Of a stretch of 64,000 nt of DNA, positions 15,919 to 24,965 are shown piece after piece. The stretch is from Gammaproteobacteria bacterium UBA7310 (GTDB lineage: Bacteria > Pseudomonadota > Gammaproteobacteria > Pseudomonadales > Ketobacteraceae). Made by a program: the position numbers and the translations under genes. Position 1 is the stretch's first letter, and each line of letters starts with the position of its first letter. The stretch covers positions 1 through 64,000 of the forward strand of contig DKQK01000028.1 of assembly GCA_002471665.1 (NCBI GenBank). The letters are read 5' to 3'. Under the pieces are notes generated by a model, which saw only the letters and a list, made by a program, of their open reading frames with translations, made no database searches and was not told the DNA's origin.

Positions 15919-18065
15919 AGAAGCTTATTATCGTCGGCGTAATTGCGCTGGTCGTGCTGCTGTTTTTTGCTCTGGATCTGAATCACACTCTGACCTTGGA
16001 AGGGCTGAAATCCAGCCTGTCCCAGTTTGAGCGCTGGAAAACGGAATCCCTGTGGTTTGTGATGGCGGGATTCTTCGTTCTGTACGTCGTGGTGACTGCG
16101 TTGTCCCTGCCCGGTGCGGCGGTCATGACGTTAGCCGCAGGGGCCCTGTTCGGCCTGGTGTATGGCACGATTCTGGTGTCGTTTGCCAGCAGTTTGGGGG
16201 CCACTCTGGCGTTTCTGGCATCCCGCTATCTATTGCGTGAATCCGTTGAACGGCGCTTCCGGCAGCGCATGCAGCAAATCAATGCGGGAGTGGAACAGGA
16301 GGGCGGATTCTATCTGTTCACACTAAGGCTGGTACCGATCTTTCCATTCTTCTTAATCAATCTGGTGATGGGGCTGACCACCATCAGAGCCGCGACGTTT
16401 TACTGGGTCAGTCAGGTGGGTATGCTGGCGGGCACCATCGTTTATGTTAACGCGGGAACCCAGTTGGCCCAGATCGAGAGTTTGGGTGGCATTATTTCCC
16501 CATCGTTGTTGCTCTCGTTCGCGTTACTGGGCCTGTTTCCGTTGTTCGCCAAGAAACTGGTCAATAGTTTACAGGCCCGGCGTGCCTATCGGGGTTGGCG
16601 CAAGCCGTCATCGTTCGATCGTAACCTGATTGTCCTTGGGGCCGGCGCGGGCGGATTGGTATCCGCGTACATTGCCGCAGCGGTGAATGCCAAAGTGACG
16701 TTGGTTGAAGCCCATAAGATGGGTGGCGACTGTTTGAACTTTGGCTGCGTCCCCAGTAAAGCGCTGATCAAAAGTGCCAAGGTGGCACATCAGATCAAGA
16801 AGGCCGGTGATTACGGTGTCAGCAGCGGGCCGGCCCGCATCTCGTTTAGCAAAGTCATGCAGGGTATTCACGAGAAAATTGCGGCCATTGCACCTCATGA
16901 CAGCGTTGAGCGTTATACCGAATTGGGTGTTGAAGTAAAACAAGGGTATGGCCGTTTAATCGATCCCTGGACCGTTGAGATTGAATCAAGTGACGGTGAC
17001 CTTACCCGGCTTACCAGTCGAGCCATTGTCATTGCCACCGGAGCCCGGCCCTTTGTGCCACCGTTGCCGGGTTTGGATGAAGTGGACTACGTGACCAGTG
17101 ATACGCTGTGGGATACCTTTGCGCAATTGCAGGAGCCCCCCGAGCGTCTGGTGGTGCTGGGTGGCGGCCCCATAGGATGCGAGCTGTCACAAAGCTTCTC
17201 CCGCCTTGGGGTGCAGGTAACCCAGGTTGAAATGGCAAGCCGGCTATTGCTGCGCGAGGACGATGAAGTCTCCTCCTTTGCCCGACAAACCCTGGAGCAG
17301 GAAGGGGTTAAGGTATTAACAGATCACAAAGCGCTGCGCTGTTATCGGCAGGGTGCCCGTCAATACCTGGTGGTTGAGCATGAGGGAATGCAGCATGACA
17401 TCGAGTTCGATCAGCTGCTGTGCGCGGTGGGTCGCGTGCCTCGAACCTCAGGGTTTGGCCTGGAGGCATTGGGCATTAAAACCGATCGTACGGTTACAAC
17501 GGATGATTACCTGCAAACAATGTATCCCAATATATTGGCGGTGGGTGATGTGGTTGGGCCTTACCAGTTTACCCATGTGGCGGCGCACCAAGCCTGGTAT
17601 GCCGCGGTAAACGGCTTATTCGGCCAGTTAAAAAAATTCAAAGTGGATTATCGGGTGATCCCCGCTACCACGTTTATGGAACCGGAGATTGCACGGGTTG
17701 GCCTCAATGAGCGTGAGGCCAGCGAGCAGAACATTGAATATGAAATCAGCCGTTATCAACTGGATGATCTGGATCGCGCCATTGTGGAAGGGGAAACCCG
17801 GGGCTTTGTCAAAGTGCTCACCGAACCGGGCAAGGATCGAATCCTGGGCGCCACCATCGTCGGTGAGCACGCCGGAGAGTTGCTGGCCGAATTTGTGCTG
17901 GCCATGAAGCATGGGCTCGGTTTGAACAAGATCCTGGGCACGATCCATGCCTATCCAACCTGGGCGGAGTCGAATAAATACGTGGCGGGAGTGTGGAAGA
18001 AAGACCACGCACCGCAACGCATACTGGAATGGCTACAGCGCTACCATACCTGGAGGAGAGCGTAA
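15915..18065 (+). CDS. TVP38/DedA-like membrane domain fused to a mercuric reductase-like flavoprotein
   Basis: This is a 716-residue two-domain protein. Residues 1-~225 are a TVP38/TMEM64 (SNARE-associated) membrane domain with spans at ~5-20, 47-63, 66-105, 133-155, 165-180 and 195-215, and the family motif GAAVMTLAAGALFG. Residues ~235-716 are a pyridine-nucleotide disulfide oxidoreductase. They have an FAD motif (VLGAGAGGLVSA), the redox-active pair Cys273/Cys278 in GGDCLNFGCVPSK, a second dinucleotide motif (VVLGGGPIGCE), and a C-terminal dimer domain with HAYPTWAE. The dihydrolipoamide dehydrogenase/mercuric reductase C-terminal His-containing motif is kept. In this operon it may reduce or handle a thiol-bound arsenical at the membrane; this is inference. 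Confidence 0.85.
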   Translation: MKKLIIVGVIALVVLLFFALDLNHTLTLEGLKSSLSQFERWKTESLWFVMAGFFVLYVVVTALSLPGAAVMTLAAGALFGLVYGTILVSFASSLGATLAFLASRYLLRESVERRFRQRMQQINAGVEQEGGFYLFTLRLVPIFPFFLINLVMGLTTIRAATFYWVSQVGMLAGTIVYVNAGTQLAQIESLGGIISPSLLLSFALLGLFPLFAKKLVNSLQARRAYRGWRKPSSFDRNLIVLGAGAGGLVSAYIAAAVNAKVTLVEAHKMGGDCLNFGCVPSKALIKSAKVAHQIKKAGDYGVSSGPARISFSKVMQGIHEKIAAIAPHDSVERYTELGVEVKQGYGRLIDPWTVEIESSDGDLTRLTSRAIVIATGARPFVPPLPGLDEVDYVTSDTLWDTFAQLQEPPERLVVLGGGPIGCELSQSFSRLGVQVTQVEMASRLLLREDDEVSSFARQTLEQEGVKVLTDHKALRCYRQGARQYLVVEHEGMQHDIEFDQLLCAVGRVPRTSGFGLEALGIKTDRTVTTDDYLQTMYPNILAVGDVVGPYQFTHVAAHQAWYAAVNGLFGQLKKFKVDYRVIPATTFMEPEIARVGLNEREASEQNIEYEISRYQLDDLDRAIVEGETRGFVKVLTEPGKDRILGATIVGEHAGELLAEFVLAMKHGLGLNKILGTIHAYPTWAESNKYVAGVWKKDHAPQRILEWLQRYHTWRRA

Positions 18066-18068
18066 ATC

Positions 18069-18866
18069 ATGTTAAAACAACTATTGGCTGCTTTTGTCAT
18101 AGCTCTATGCTCATCCTGGGTACAGGCAGAAACCTTCGATCACTCCCTTTGGGATAATCTGGTGAAATCGCATGTGGTGCCCATTCAGGGCGGATCATCC
18201 ACTCAGGTGGACTACGGTGCCTTGCAACAAAACAGGGCAAACCTGACTGCATACTTAGAAACGCTTTCTGCACTACCCCGTAGTCGCTTTGACGCGTTTT
18301 CGAAGCCAGAGCAATTGGCTTTCCTTATTAATGCCTACAACGCCTGGACGGTGGAGCTGATCTTAAGCGAATACCCCGATGTTGAATCCATTAAAGATCT
18401 GGGTGGTTTTTTCTCATCGCCGTGGAAAGAGGAGTTTATACCGCTGTTTAATGACAAGGTATCCCTGGATTATATCGAACACGATCTCATTCGCGGGTCG
18501 GGTCGATACAATGATCCGCGCATCCATTTTGCGGTCAACTGTGCCAGCGTTGGCTGTCCGGCATTGCGTGAGGAAGCTTACACGGGCAGCCAATTGGAAA
18601 AGCAATTGGAGCAGCAGACCATGCGCTTTCTAACGGATTCGTCCCGTAATCGTGTCAGCAATGGCAGCATGCAAATATCGTCCATCTTCAAATGGTATCG
18701 AGGTGATTTCGAGGCAGGATGGCGAGGTTCGAATTCTCTGTCTGAATTCTTCGGGCTTTACAAGCACGCATTGCTGTGGTCCGAAGCCAGCATTGCAGCG
18801 TTGCAGGCAGGGGAGTTGGACATCAGTTTTCTGGATTATGACTGGCGTTTAAATGATACCCAGTGA
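18069..18866 (+). CDS. Periplasmic DUF547 protein
   Basis: This 265-residue precursor has a signal peptide (LLAAFVIALCSSWVQAE). The DUF547 hallmarks are present: FLINAYNAWTVELIL, SIKDLGG-FFSSPWK, DPRIHFAVNCASVGCPALR, and SSIFKWYRGDFE. The family resembles papain/transglutaminase-like folds, but a biochemical role is not established. The Cys in NCASVGCP and His in RIHFA are the candidate active residues. DUF547 genes are common beside arsenosugar and TVP38-flavoprotein genes, as here, 3 bp after the fusion gene. Confidence 0.8.
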   Translation: MLKQLLAAFVIALCSSWVQAETFDHSLWDNLVKSHVVPIQGGSSTQVDYGALQQNRANLTAYLETLSALPRSRFDAFSKPEQLAFLINAYNAWTVELILSEYPDVESIKDLGGFFSSPWKEEFIPLFNDKVSLDYIEHDLIRGSGRYNDPRIHFAVNCASVGCPALREEAYTGSQLEKQLEQQTMRFLTDSSRNRVSNGSMQISSIFKWYRGDFEAGWRGSNSLSEFFGLYKHALLWSEASIAALQAGELDISFLDYDWRLNDTQ

Positions 18867-18895
18867 TTCAACCAAGTAAGATCAGGAGAAGCGAC

Positions 18896-19933
18896 ATGCG
18901 AGAGGCAGTTCAGGATTATTATGGGCGTCAACTTCAATCCAGTGACGACCTGAAAACCAGTGCCTGTTGTGACCCCGGTGCCATACCGGGATGGTTAAAG
19001 CCACTGTTGGCGAACGTGCATGGGGAAATTCTTAGCCGTTATTACGGCTGCGGACTGGTGTGCCCCCCGGCCTTGGAAGGGTGTCGCGTGCTGGATCTGG
19101 GGTGTGGCGCTGGCCGTGATGTTTACCTGCTGGCGCAATTGGTGGGTGCAGCGGGGTCTGTGGTGGGTGTGGATATGACAGCCGAGCAATTGGCAGTGGC
19201 CCGCAGCCACCAAGCCTATCACGCCACTACCTTTGGCTATGATAATTGCCGGTTTCTGACCGGATACATCGAACAATTGGATGAGCTGGATCTGGAGCCA
19301 GAAAGCTTTGATGTCATCGTATCCAATTGCGTGGTGAATTTATCCACCGACAAAGAAGCGGTTCTGCACAACATCGCCCGCTTATTAAAACCCGGGGGCG
19401 AACTGTATTTTTCCGACGTGTACGCAGATCGCCGCATCCCGGCAGCCCTGCAAAACGATCCGGTAATTTACGGTGAGTGCCTGGGTGGCGCCCTCTACCA
19501 ACAGGATTTTCTGCGGCTAGCCGCCAAAGCCGGGTTTATCGATCCGCGCCGGGTGGAAAGCCGGCCCCTTGCCATCGATGATTCCAATCTGGCTGAAAAG
19601 ATCGGCCATGTTCAATTTACATCAACAACCTATCGGTTGTTCAAGCTTGATACATTGGAAACTGCCTGTGAAGACTACGGCCAGGCGGTGCGCTACCTGG
19701 GCACGATTCAGCATCAGCCTCATCATTTTGTGCTGGATGATCATCATGTCATGCCCACCGGTAAAGTGTTTCCGGTTTGCGGTAACACCTGGTCCATGCT
19801 GCGGGAAACCCGGTTTCGTGAACACTTTGAGTTCTTTGGTAACTTCGATACGCACTTTGGTTTGTTCGACGGCTGTACCGAGTCTGTAACCGATGCCCTT
19901 GTTGATCAGGCGGGAGCAAGCTCATGTTGCTGA
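18896..19933 (+). CDS. arsM: Arsenite S-adenosylmethionine methyltransferase
   Basis: This 345-residue class I methyltransferase has the SAM motif VLDLGCGAGRDVY and an acidic VVGVDMT. It has the three cysteines expected of ArsM: in TSACCDP near the N-terminus, in VSNCVVNLS, and in YGECLGGALYQ. A ~100-residue C-terminal extension ends in Ser-Ser-Cys-Cys. It methylates As(III) with glutathione or thiol help, and its products feed ArsS. ATG 18896 follows AGGAG with ideal spacing. It overlaps arsC by 10 bp. Confidence 0.9.
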   Translation: MREAVQDYYGRQLQSSDDLKTSACCDPGAIPGWLKPLLANVHGEILSRYYGCGLVCPPALEGCRVLDLGCGAGRDVYLLAQLVGAAGSVVGVDMTAEQLAVARSHQAYHATTFGYDNCRFLTGYIEQLDELDLEPESFDVIVSNCVVNLSTDKEAVLHNIARLLKPGGELYFSDVYADRRIPAALQNDPVIYGECLGGALYQQDFLRLAAKAGFIDPRRVESRPLAIDDSNLAEKIGHVQFTSTTYRLFKLDTLETACEDYGQAVRYLGTIQHQPHHFVLDDHHVMPTGKVFPVCGNTWSMLRETRFREHFEFFGNFDTHFGLFDGCTESVTDALVDQAGASSCC

Positions 19934-20466
19934 CCTCTGCTGAGAACGTTGCATCAACCTCCGATCAGGGTACGCGGCTTAATGTGCTGGTGCTTTGTAC
20001 CGGCAACTCTGCGCGCTCTATTATGGCGGAAGCCCTGCTCAACAGTGTGGGGGCACCCCTGTTTCGGGCGTTCAGTGCGGGAAGCCAGCCCACCGGTAAA
20101 GTTAACCCACTGGCCATCGAACAAATAGCCCAGTTGCTGCCCCAGGAACAAAACAGCGTACGCAGTAAGAGTTGGGATGAGTTCACTCAGGCGGACGCTC
20201 CGCGGTTGGATCTGGTGTTAACGGTGTGTGATAACGCTGCTGCCGAGGTTTGCCCCACGTTTTACGGTGATTATGAAATCGTACATTGGGGGTTGCCCGA
20301 TCCCGCCAATGCTGCACTCGATCCGGAAAGCGAACGGGATGGCTTCAGGCGTTGCTTTTCAGTGCTTCAGGCCCGGGTGGAGGCGTTGGTGGCTGCCCAC
20401 CCACAGGGTGCGTCGCGGGAGACCGTCTGTAACACCATGAGGAAACTGTCATGTTCCAGCGACTGA
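19924..20466 (+). CDS. arsC: Arsenate reductase, low-molecular-weight phosphatase type
   Basis: The 180-residue protein has the P-loop VLCTGNSARSIMAE (catalytic Cys near residue 27) and a DPAN acid loop typical of LMW-PTP-fold arsenate reductases. The Cys in TVCDNAAAEVCP match the thioredoxin-type relay of this family. It reduces arsenate to arsenite, supplying ArsM. The N-terminus has ~18 extra residues. It overlaps pstS by 16 bp, so translation is likely coupled. Confidence 0.8.
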   Translation: MLLTSAENVASTSDQGTRLNVLVLCTGNSARSIMAEALLNSVGAPLFRAFSAGSQPTGKVNPLAIEQIAQLLPQEQNSVRSKSWDEFTQADAPRLDLVLTVCDNAAAEVCPTFYGDYEIVHWGLPDPANAALDPESERDGFRRCFSVLQARVEALVAAHPQGASRETVCNTMRKLSCSSD

Positions 20467-21263
20467 CCGGGCTTTTGTTGGCGGTGGCCCTGTGCCTGAG
20501 TGCGTACGGTGTGCAGGCGGCGGATAACCGACTCATTCTGACCGGATCAAGTACCGTGGCACCGTTGGTGCTGGAGATGGCCAAACGATACGAACAGCAG
20601 CATCCGCAGGTGCGGATCGATGTACAAACCGGCGGTTCCACCCGCGGTGTGAACGATACCCGTACCGGTTTGGCCCACATCGGTATGGCCTCCCGCAATC
20701 TCAAACCAACGGAGACGGGTTTGCGTGTACATACCATTGCCATTGATGGTGTGGGTATCATCGTCCATCGCTCCAATCCCATAAGCTCGTTAAGCAACAC
20801 CCAGATCATCGACATCTACACTGGAAAGATCCGCAACTGGAAAGACGTTGGCGGCCGTGATCTTTCCATCACCGTTGTCAACAAAGCCGAAGGGCATTCC
20901 ACGCTGGAGCTGTTCCTCAATTATTTTGCACTGAAAAACAGCCAGGTAAGGCCGAGCATTATCATCGGGGATAACGAACAAGGCATTAAAACCGTGGCAG
21001 GAAACCCGGGGGCAATCGGTTACGTGTCCATCGGTGCGGCTGAGTTCAGCCAGGCAAGAGGCGTGACCATAAAACGCCTGCCGCTGGAAGGCGTTGCAGC
21101 CTCGGTTGCTGAAGTGCAGGCCCACAGGTTTCCGTTGGCGCGTCCGCTCAATCTGCTCACCGGGAAATCCCCGTCGCCACTGGCGCGCCGTTTTATAGCG
21201 TTCGCGCAATCGGAAGCGGTGGCGGATCTTATTGCAGATCAGTTCTTTGTTGTTCCCAGGTGA
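20451..21263 (+). CDS. pstS: Phosphate/arsenate-binding periplasmic protein PstS-like
   Basis: This 270-residue precursor has a signal peptide (LLLAVALCLSAYGVQAAD). Anion-binding signatures TGSSTVAPL, GGSTRGVNDTRTG and GHSTLELF fit the PstS phosphate-binding family (single-domain short form). It is the substrate-binding part of the PstSCAB importer encoded directly after. Its place behind arsC suggests phosphate uptake during arsenate stress, or recognition of arsenate; which one cannot be told from sequence. Confidence 0.85.
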   Translation: MFQRLTGLLLAVALCLSAYGVQAADNRLILTGSSTVAPLVLEMAKRYEQQHPQVRIDVQTGGSTRGVNDTRTGLAHIGMASRNLKPTETGLRVHTIAIDGVGIIVHRSNPISSLSNTQIIDIYTGKIRNWKDVGGRDLSITVVNKAEGHSTLELFLNYFALKNSQVRPSIIIGDNEQGIKTVAGNPGAIGYVSIGAAEFSQARGVTIKRLPLEGVAASVAEVQAHRFPLARPLNLLTGKSPSPLARRFIAFAQSEAVADLIADQFFVVPR

Positions 21264-21267
21264 AGCA

Positions 21268-22176
21268 ATGATGGCAAAGTGCCTGGATCACCTGAGATCC
21301 AAAGACGGCCGCTGGAATGCCTCGCTGGCCCTGTTGACGGCCGGCATGGTGGCCCTGTTGCTCACCATTTTACTGTTCTTGATGAGTGAAGCCTGGCCTT
21401 TCCTGATCAGTGCCGACACCGGGCACGGCGGCAACCGTTTGTTCACGAACCTGTTGCAGAATCCAGGCTGGTATCCGCTGGAGGGCCGGTTTGGGTTGGC
21501 GCCCATGATTCTGGCATCGCTGGCCGTTATGCTGGGTGCCATTCTGATTGCTTTACCATTGGGGCTGATCAATGGGATTTATCTGGAATTTTACGCGTCT
21601 GCGGCGTTTGCGCGCGGCTTTCGCCTGTTGCTGAATCTGTTGGCGGGAATCCCCTCTGTAGTGTTTGGGCTGTGGGGGTTAACCCGGCTGGTGCCCTGGA
21701 TCACTCAATGGCAACCTCCTGGTGCTTCCCTGTTGGCGGCAATACTGGTGTTGTCTTTGATGATACTGCCCACCATTGCGCTAACCAGCGCTTCCGCCTT
21801 GGCCAGTGTTCCCCGGGAGCTGCACACAGGGGCAATAGCGTTGGGCCTGCGCCGCACTTCACAGATTATCCACATCATGCTGCCCGCCGCCCGCTCCGGT
21901 ATTGTGGCCGGTACCATACTGGCCGCGGCGCGTGCATTGGGGGAAACCATGGCGGTACTGATGGTGGCGGGCAACGTCGTTCAGATTCCTGCAACCCTGT
22001 TTGAACCGGTGCGTGTGCTCACCGCCAATATGGCTTTGGAAATGGCCTACGCCGTGGGCGAACACCGGGCCAGTTTGTTTGCCTCCGGCTTATTGCTGAC
22101 GTTGGTGGTGTGGGGGCTATCCTGGATGGCTTATCGGCTGGGCCGTCACCAGCGGAAGTTTGCCCGCCATGATTGA
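21268..22176 (+). CDS. pstC: Phosphate ABC transporter permease PstC
   Basis: The ATG at 21268 (second ATG directly after) follows AGGTGA and gives a 302-residue permease with six spans. It has the PstC features NLLAGIPSVVFGLWGL and the EAA loop AIALGLRRTSQIIHIMLPAA ending with AARALGETMAVLMVAGN. It is 4 bp after pstS and overlaps pstA by 8 bp. Confidence 0.9.
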   Translation: MMAKCLDHLRSKDGRWNASLALLTAGMVALLLTILLFLMSEAWPFLISADTGHGGNRLFTNLLQNPGWYPLEGRFGLAPMILASLAVMLGAILIALPLGLINGIYLEFYASAAFARGFRLLLNLLAGIPSVVFGLWGLTRLVPWITQWQPPGASLLAAILVLSLMILPTIALTSASALASVPRELHTGAIALGLRRTSQIIHIMLPAARSGIVAGTILAAARALGETMAVLMVAGNVVQIPATLFEPVRVLTANMALEMAYAVGEHRASLFASGLLLTLVVWGLSWMAYRLGRHQRKFARHD

Positions 22177-22999
22177 CCGTGTTTTTTCCACTGTGGTTTT
22201 CGCTGCTGCGGCCCTGGTGGTTGCCGCATTGGTGTGGGTGTTGACGGACGTCGTCAGCGAAGGTGCTGCACGGATTTCCTGGGCTTTTCTGGTCACCGAA
22301 CCCAGGGATGCCGGCCGTGCCGGTGGCATAGCACCTGTTCTGGTGTCCACCCTGTGGGTACTGGTGATTGCGTTGGCTGCCGCGTTGCCTTTGGGATTGG
22401 GTGTGGCCATTTGGTTGTCGGAGTTTGCACCCAAGCAGCGTGGCTTCGCCGCCTATACCGGTATCACGCTGGATGTCCTGGCCGGGATACCGTCCATTGT
22501 GTACGGGCTGTTTGGTAACGCGTTTTTTAGCGTCTACATGGGGCTGGGGTATTCGTTGTTAGCCGGTGGTTTGACATTGGCGTGCATGATTTTACCGGTG
22601 TTTATCCGCACCTGTGAATCCGGCCTGCGGCAGGTGAGTGACGATTGGCGCCAGGGGGCGTGGGCACTCGGTATGACCCGGGCTGCGGCAGTTTGTCATG
22701 TGTTACTGCCGGCGGCGCGCCCGGCCATTCTGGCGGGTTTGGTGCTTGGTATCGGTCGGGCCACCGCAGAAACCGCGGCCCTGTTGTTTACCAGTGGTTA
22801 TGTCGACCGCATGCCGGAATCACCATTGGACTCCGGCAGAGTGCTGGCGGTACATATATTTGACTTGTCGATGAATGTGACCGGGGGCGATGGCGCGGCA
22901 TATGGTTCAGCCCTGGTGCTGATCGTGCTGATTGTTTTGCTCAATGGGCTGGCACAGAGCCTGGTAGACAACTGGTTCAAGCGGAGGATAAGCCAATGA
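22169..22999 (+). CDS. pstA: Phosphate ABC transporter permease PstA
   Basis: The 276-residue permease starts at ATG 22169. It has six spans, the LDVLAGIPSIVYGLFGNAFF segment, and an EAA loop (GAWALGMTRAAAVCHVLLPA) with GIGRATAETAALLFTSG. It pairs with PstC to form the channel. It overlaps pstC by 8 bp and pstB by 4 bp (ATGA). Confidence 0.9.
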   Translation: MIDRVFSTVVFAAAALVVAALVWVLTDVVSEGAARISWAFLVTEPRDAGRAGGIAPVLVSTLWVLVIALAAALPLGLGVAIWLSEFAPKQRGFAAYTGITLDVLAGIPSIVYGLFGNAFFSVYMGLGYSLLAGGLTLACMILPVFIRTCESGLRQVSDDWRQGAWALGMTRAAAVCHVLLPAARPAILAGLVLGIGRATAETAALLFTSGYVDRMPESPLDSGRVLAVHIFDLSMNVTGGDGAAYGSALVLIVLIVLLNGLAQSLVDNWFKRRISQ

Positions 23000-23832
23000 T
23001 GATTGATCAACCTACAGCTGCCTATACCCTGGGGGAGATGGAGCAGAAAGCCGCCTGTTGTGTGCCCAGCCCCATTCTGCAAGTGCGAGACCTTGCCGTT
23101 TATTATGGTAACAACGCGGTACTGGCCGATGTATCCCTGGATATCCACAAGGGATGCATCACCGCTCTGATCGGCCCCTCCGGGTGTGGCAAAACCAGTT
23201 TTCTTTCAACCCTGAACCGGCTTACCGATTACCATCCCGGCGTGCAGGTGCGTGGGCAGATTCTGTTTGATGGCCATAACCTGCGGCAGGAATCCGTTGA
23301 TACGCTGGCCCTGCGCCGCCGTATCGGTATGATTTTCCAACGGCCCAACCCCTTTCCCTTGTCCATCCGGCGCAATTTGGATCTACCACTGAAGGAGCAC
23401 GGTGTGCGTGATCCTCACCTGCGAAAGCGTAAGATCAAACAAGCCCTTAAGGACGTGGGCTTGTGGGATGAAGTCTGTGACCGGTTAGACAGCTCTGCCT
23501 TGAGCTTGTCGGGCGGTCAACAGCAACGGCTTTGTATTGCGCGGGCATTGGTGTTGGAGCCGGAAATACTGTTGATGGATGAACCTTGCAGTGCCCTTGA
23601 CCCCATTTCATCCAGAGTGGTGGAAGAGCTGATCATGCGCTTGCGTGGCCGTTACACTCTGGTGATCGTTACCCACAATCTGGCTCAGGCCCGCCGCGTG
23701 GCGAACTACGTAGGCTTCTTCTGGATGCGTGAGCGGGTTGGGAAATTAATCGAATTTGGCCAGTGCCGACAGTTGTTTGAGGCCCCCACTGATGCCTTAA
23801 CCGCCGCTTACGTATCCGGGGCACAGGGCTGA
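22996..23832 (+). CDS. pstB: Phosphate ABC transporter ATPase PstB
   Basis: The 278-residue ATPase has Walker A GPSGCGKTS, Q-loop FQRPNPFPLSI (PstB-type), signature LSGGQQQRL, Walker B LLMDEPCSALDP and the switch His in VTHNL. An N-terminal extension of ~35 residues with a Cys pair (AACCVP) is unusual for PstB. This is the last gene of the operon. No phoU follows. Confidence 0.92.
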   Translation: MMIDQPTAAYTLGEMEQKAACCVPSPILQVRDLAVYYGNNAVLADVSLDIHKGCITALIGPSGCGKTSFLSTLNRLTDYHPGVQVRGQILFDGHNLRQESVDTLALRRRIGMIFQRPNPFPLSIRRNLDLPLKEHGVRDPHLRKRKIKQALKDVGLWDEVCDRLDSSALSLSGGQQQRLCIARALVLEPEILLMDEPCSALDPISSRVVEELIMRLRGRYTLVIVTHNLAQARRVANYVGFFWMRERVGKLIEFGQCRQLFEAPTDALTAAYVSGAQG

Positions 23833-23860
23833 AGAGTTGGCATATGGGTCAGCAGGAGCG

Positions 23861-24922
23861 CTACGATCCCTGCTTCAGGCGTTGCAGATTTTCACGAAAT
23901 TTTTCTGCCCGCTGAATGTTTTCTTTCAGTTCCTTGTTGTCGGGGTCAAGCTGCAGTGCGCGCTGCCAGGCATCAATGGCGTTGTCAAATTCACCCTTTG
24001 TGTAGAAATTCTTGCCATCCTGAATAGCCTGATTCAAGGCAATGCTGCGCTGCTGATCCAGTTGGTCTCTGCGTTTCAGTACCTCTGGTGATTTGGCGTC
24101 AATCACTTCCATGGCGCGCAGGGTTTTTCTGGCAAGGCGAAATTCATGCTGCGCCAGATGCTGATCAAACTCTTCGATCAGCAGGCTCAGCTTTGAGCGC
24201 TGGCGCTTCTGATCTTCGCGGGCACGCTTTTTCTGTTTTGCCTTGCGTTGCGCAAAGGTTTTTACCGCCCGCTCATGGTAGGGTTTGGTAAATTCACCGG
24301 GGTCCAGTTGATAGGCCAGATCATAGCGCAGTGCCGCAGTACCAAAGTGTTCCTTTTCTTCATGGGCCAAACCGTAGTTCACCATGCGGCGGGCCAGGCG
24401 CTCACGTTCCTCATGGCTTTTTTCCTGCCAGGCCCGGGCCTCAGGATCATTGGGTGCGGCCTGGTACAGTGCTTTTATGTCTGCACTGATGTTTAGCCAG
24501 TGCCTGGCCTGCGCGACATCCAGATCTTCTTTCAGCCCGTTCAGGTAGGTCAGGTGGCGAACGCTGAATTCACTGTAGGCGTTCTGTAATGCCGGGCTGG
24601 AGGGTACCTTTTCCAAAGCGCTTTCATACACGCTTTTGGCCTCTTGCCATTGCCCCTTGTTATCCAGCTGTTGCGCGGTGGCCAGGGTAGTGGATTCAAA
24701 GCGGCTGATGGCCTGGGTGATGTGTTTGCGTTGCTTTGGCAGCTCTAGATCATTGGGGTAGTTATCCTGCCATTGATCCACCGCTTTGAGCGCGGCGTCA
24801 AACTGGTTCTCCGCCAGCAACCCGGCAATGTAATCATCGGAAGGTTGTTTGGGTATGGATAGAGAGGCGCAGGCAGTGAGCCCCAGGCAGCAGATCAGGG
24901 CCAGTAACTTTATGCTCGGCAT
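23861..24922 (-). CDS. TPR-containing lipoprotein
   Basis: The start at 24922 gives a clean lipoprotein signal (LLALICCLGLTAC, Cys18). The 353-residue product is largely helical with TPR-like units: ADYIAGLLAENQFDAALKAV at the N-terminus, and a canonical pair near the C-terminus (GEFDNAIDAWQRALQLDPDN). A Lys/Arg-rich coiled coil lies in between. It is likely anchored in a membrane facing the periplasm as a scaffold. It lies 43 bp downstream of the cyclase gene and probably in one operon with it. Confidence 0.75.
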   Translation of the reverse strand: MPSIKLLALICCLGLTACASLSIPKQPSDDYIAGLLAENQFDAALKAVDQWQDNYPNDLELPKQRKHITQAISRFESTTLATAQQLDNKGQWQEAKSVYESALEKVPSSPALQNAYSEFSVRHLTYLNGLKEDLDVAQARHWLNISADIKALYQAAPNDPEARAWQEKSHEERERLARRMVNYGLAHEEKEHFGTAALRYDLAYQLDPGEFTKPYHERAVKTFAQRKAKQKKRAREDQKRQRSKLSLLIEEFDQHLAQHEFRLARKTLRAMEVIDAKSPEVLKRRDQLDQQRSIALNQAIQDGKNFYTKGEFDNAIDAWQRALQLDPDNKELKENIQRAEKFRENLQRLKQGS

Positions 24923-24965
24923 AGTGGGCAGGATGGGGTTGGCCTGTGGGCACAGCCGCAGGCGA

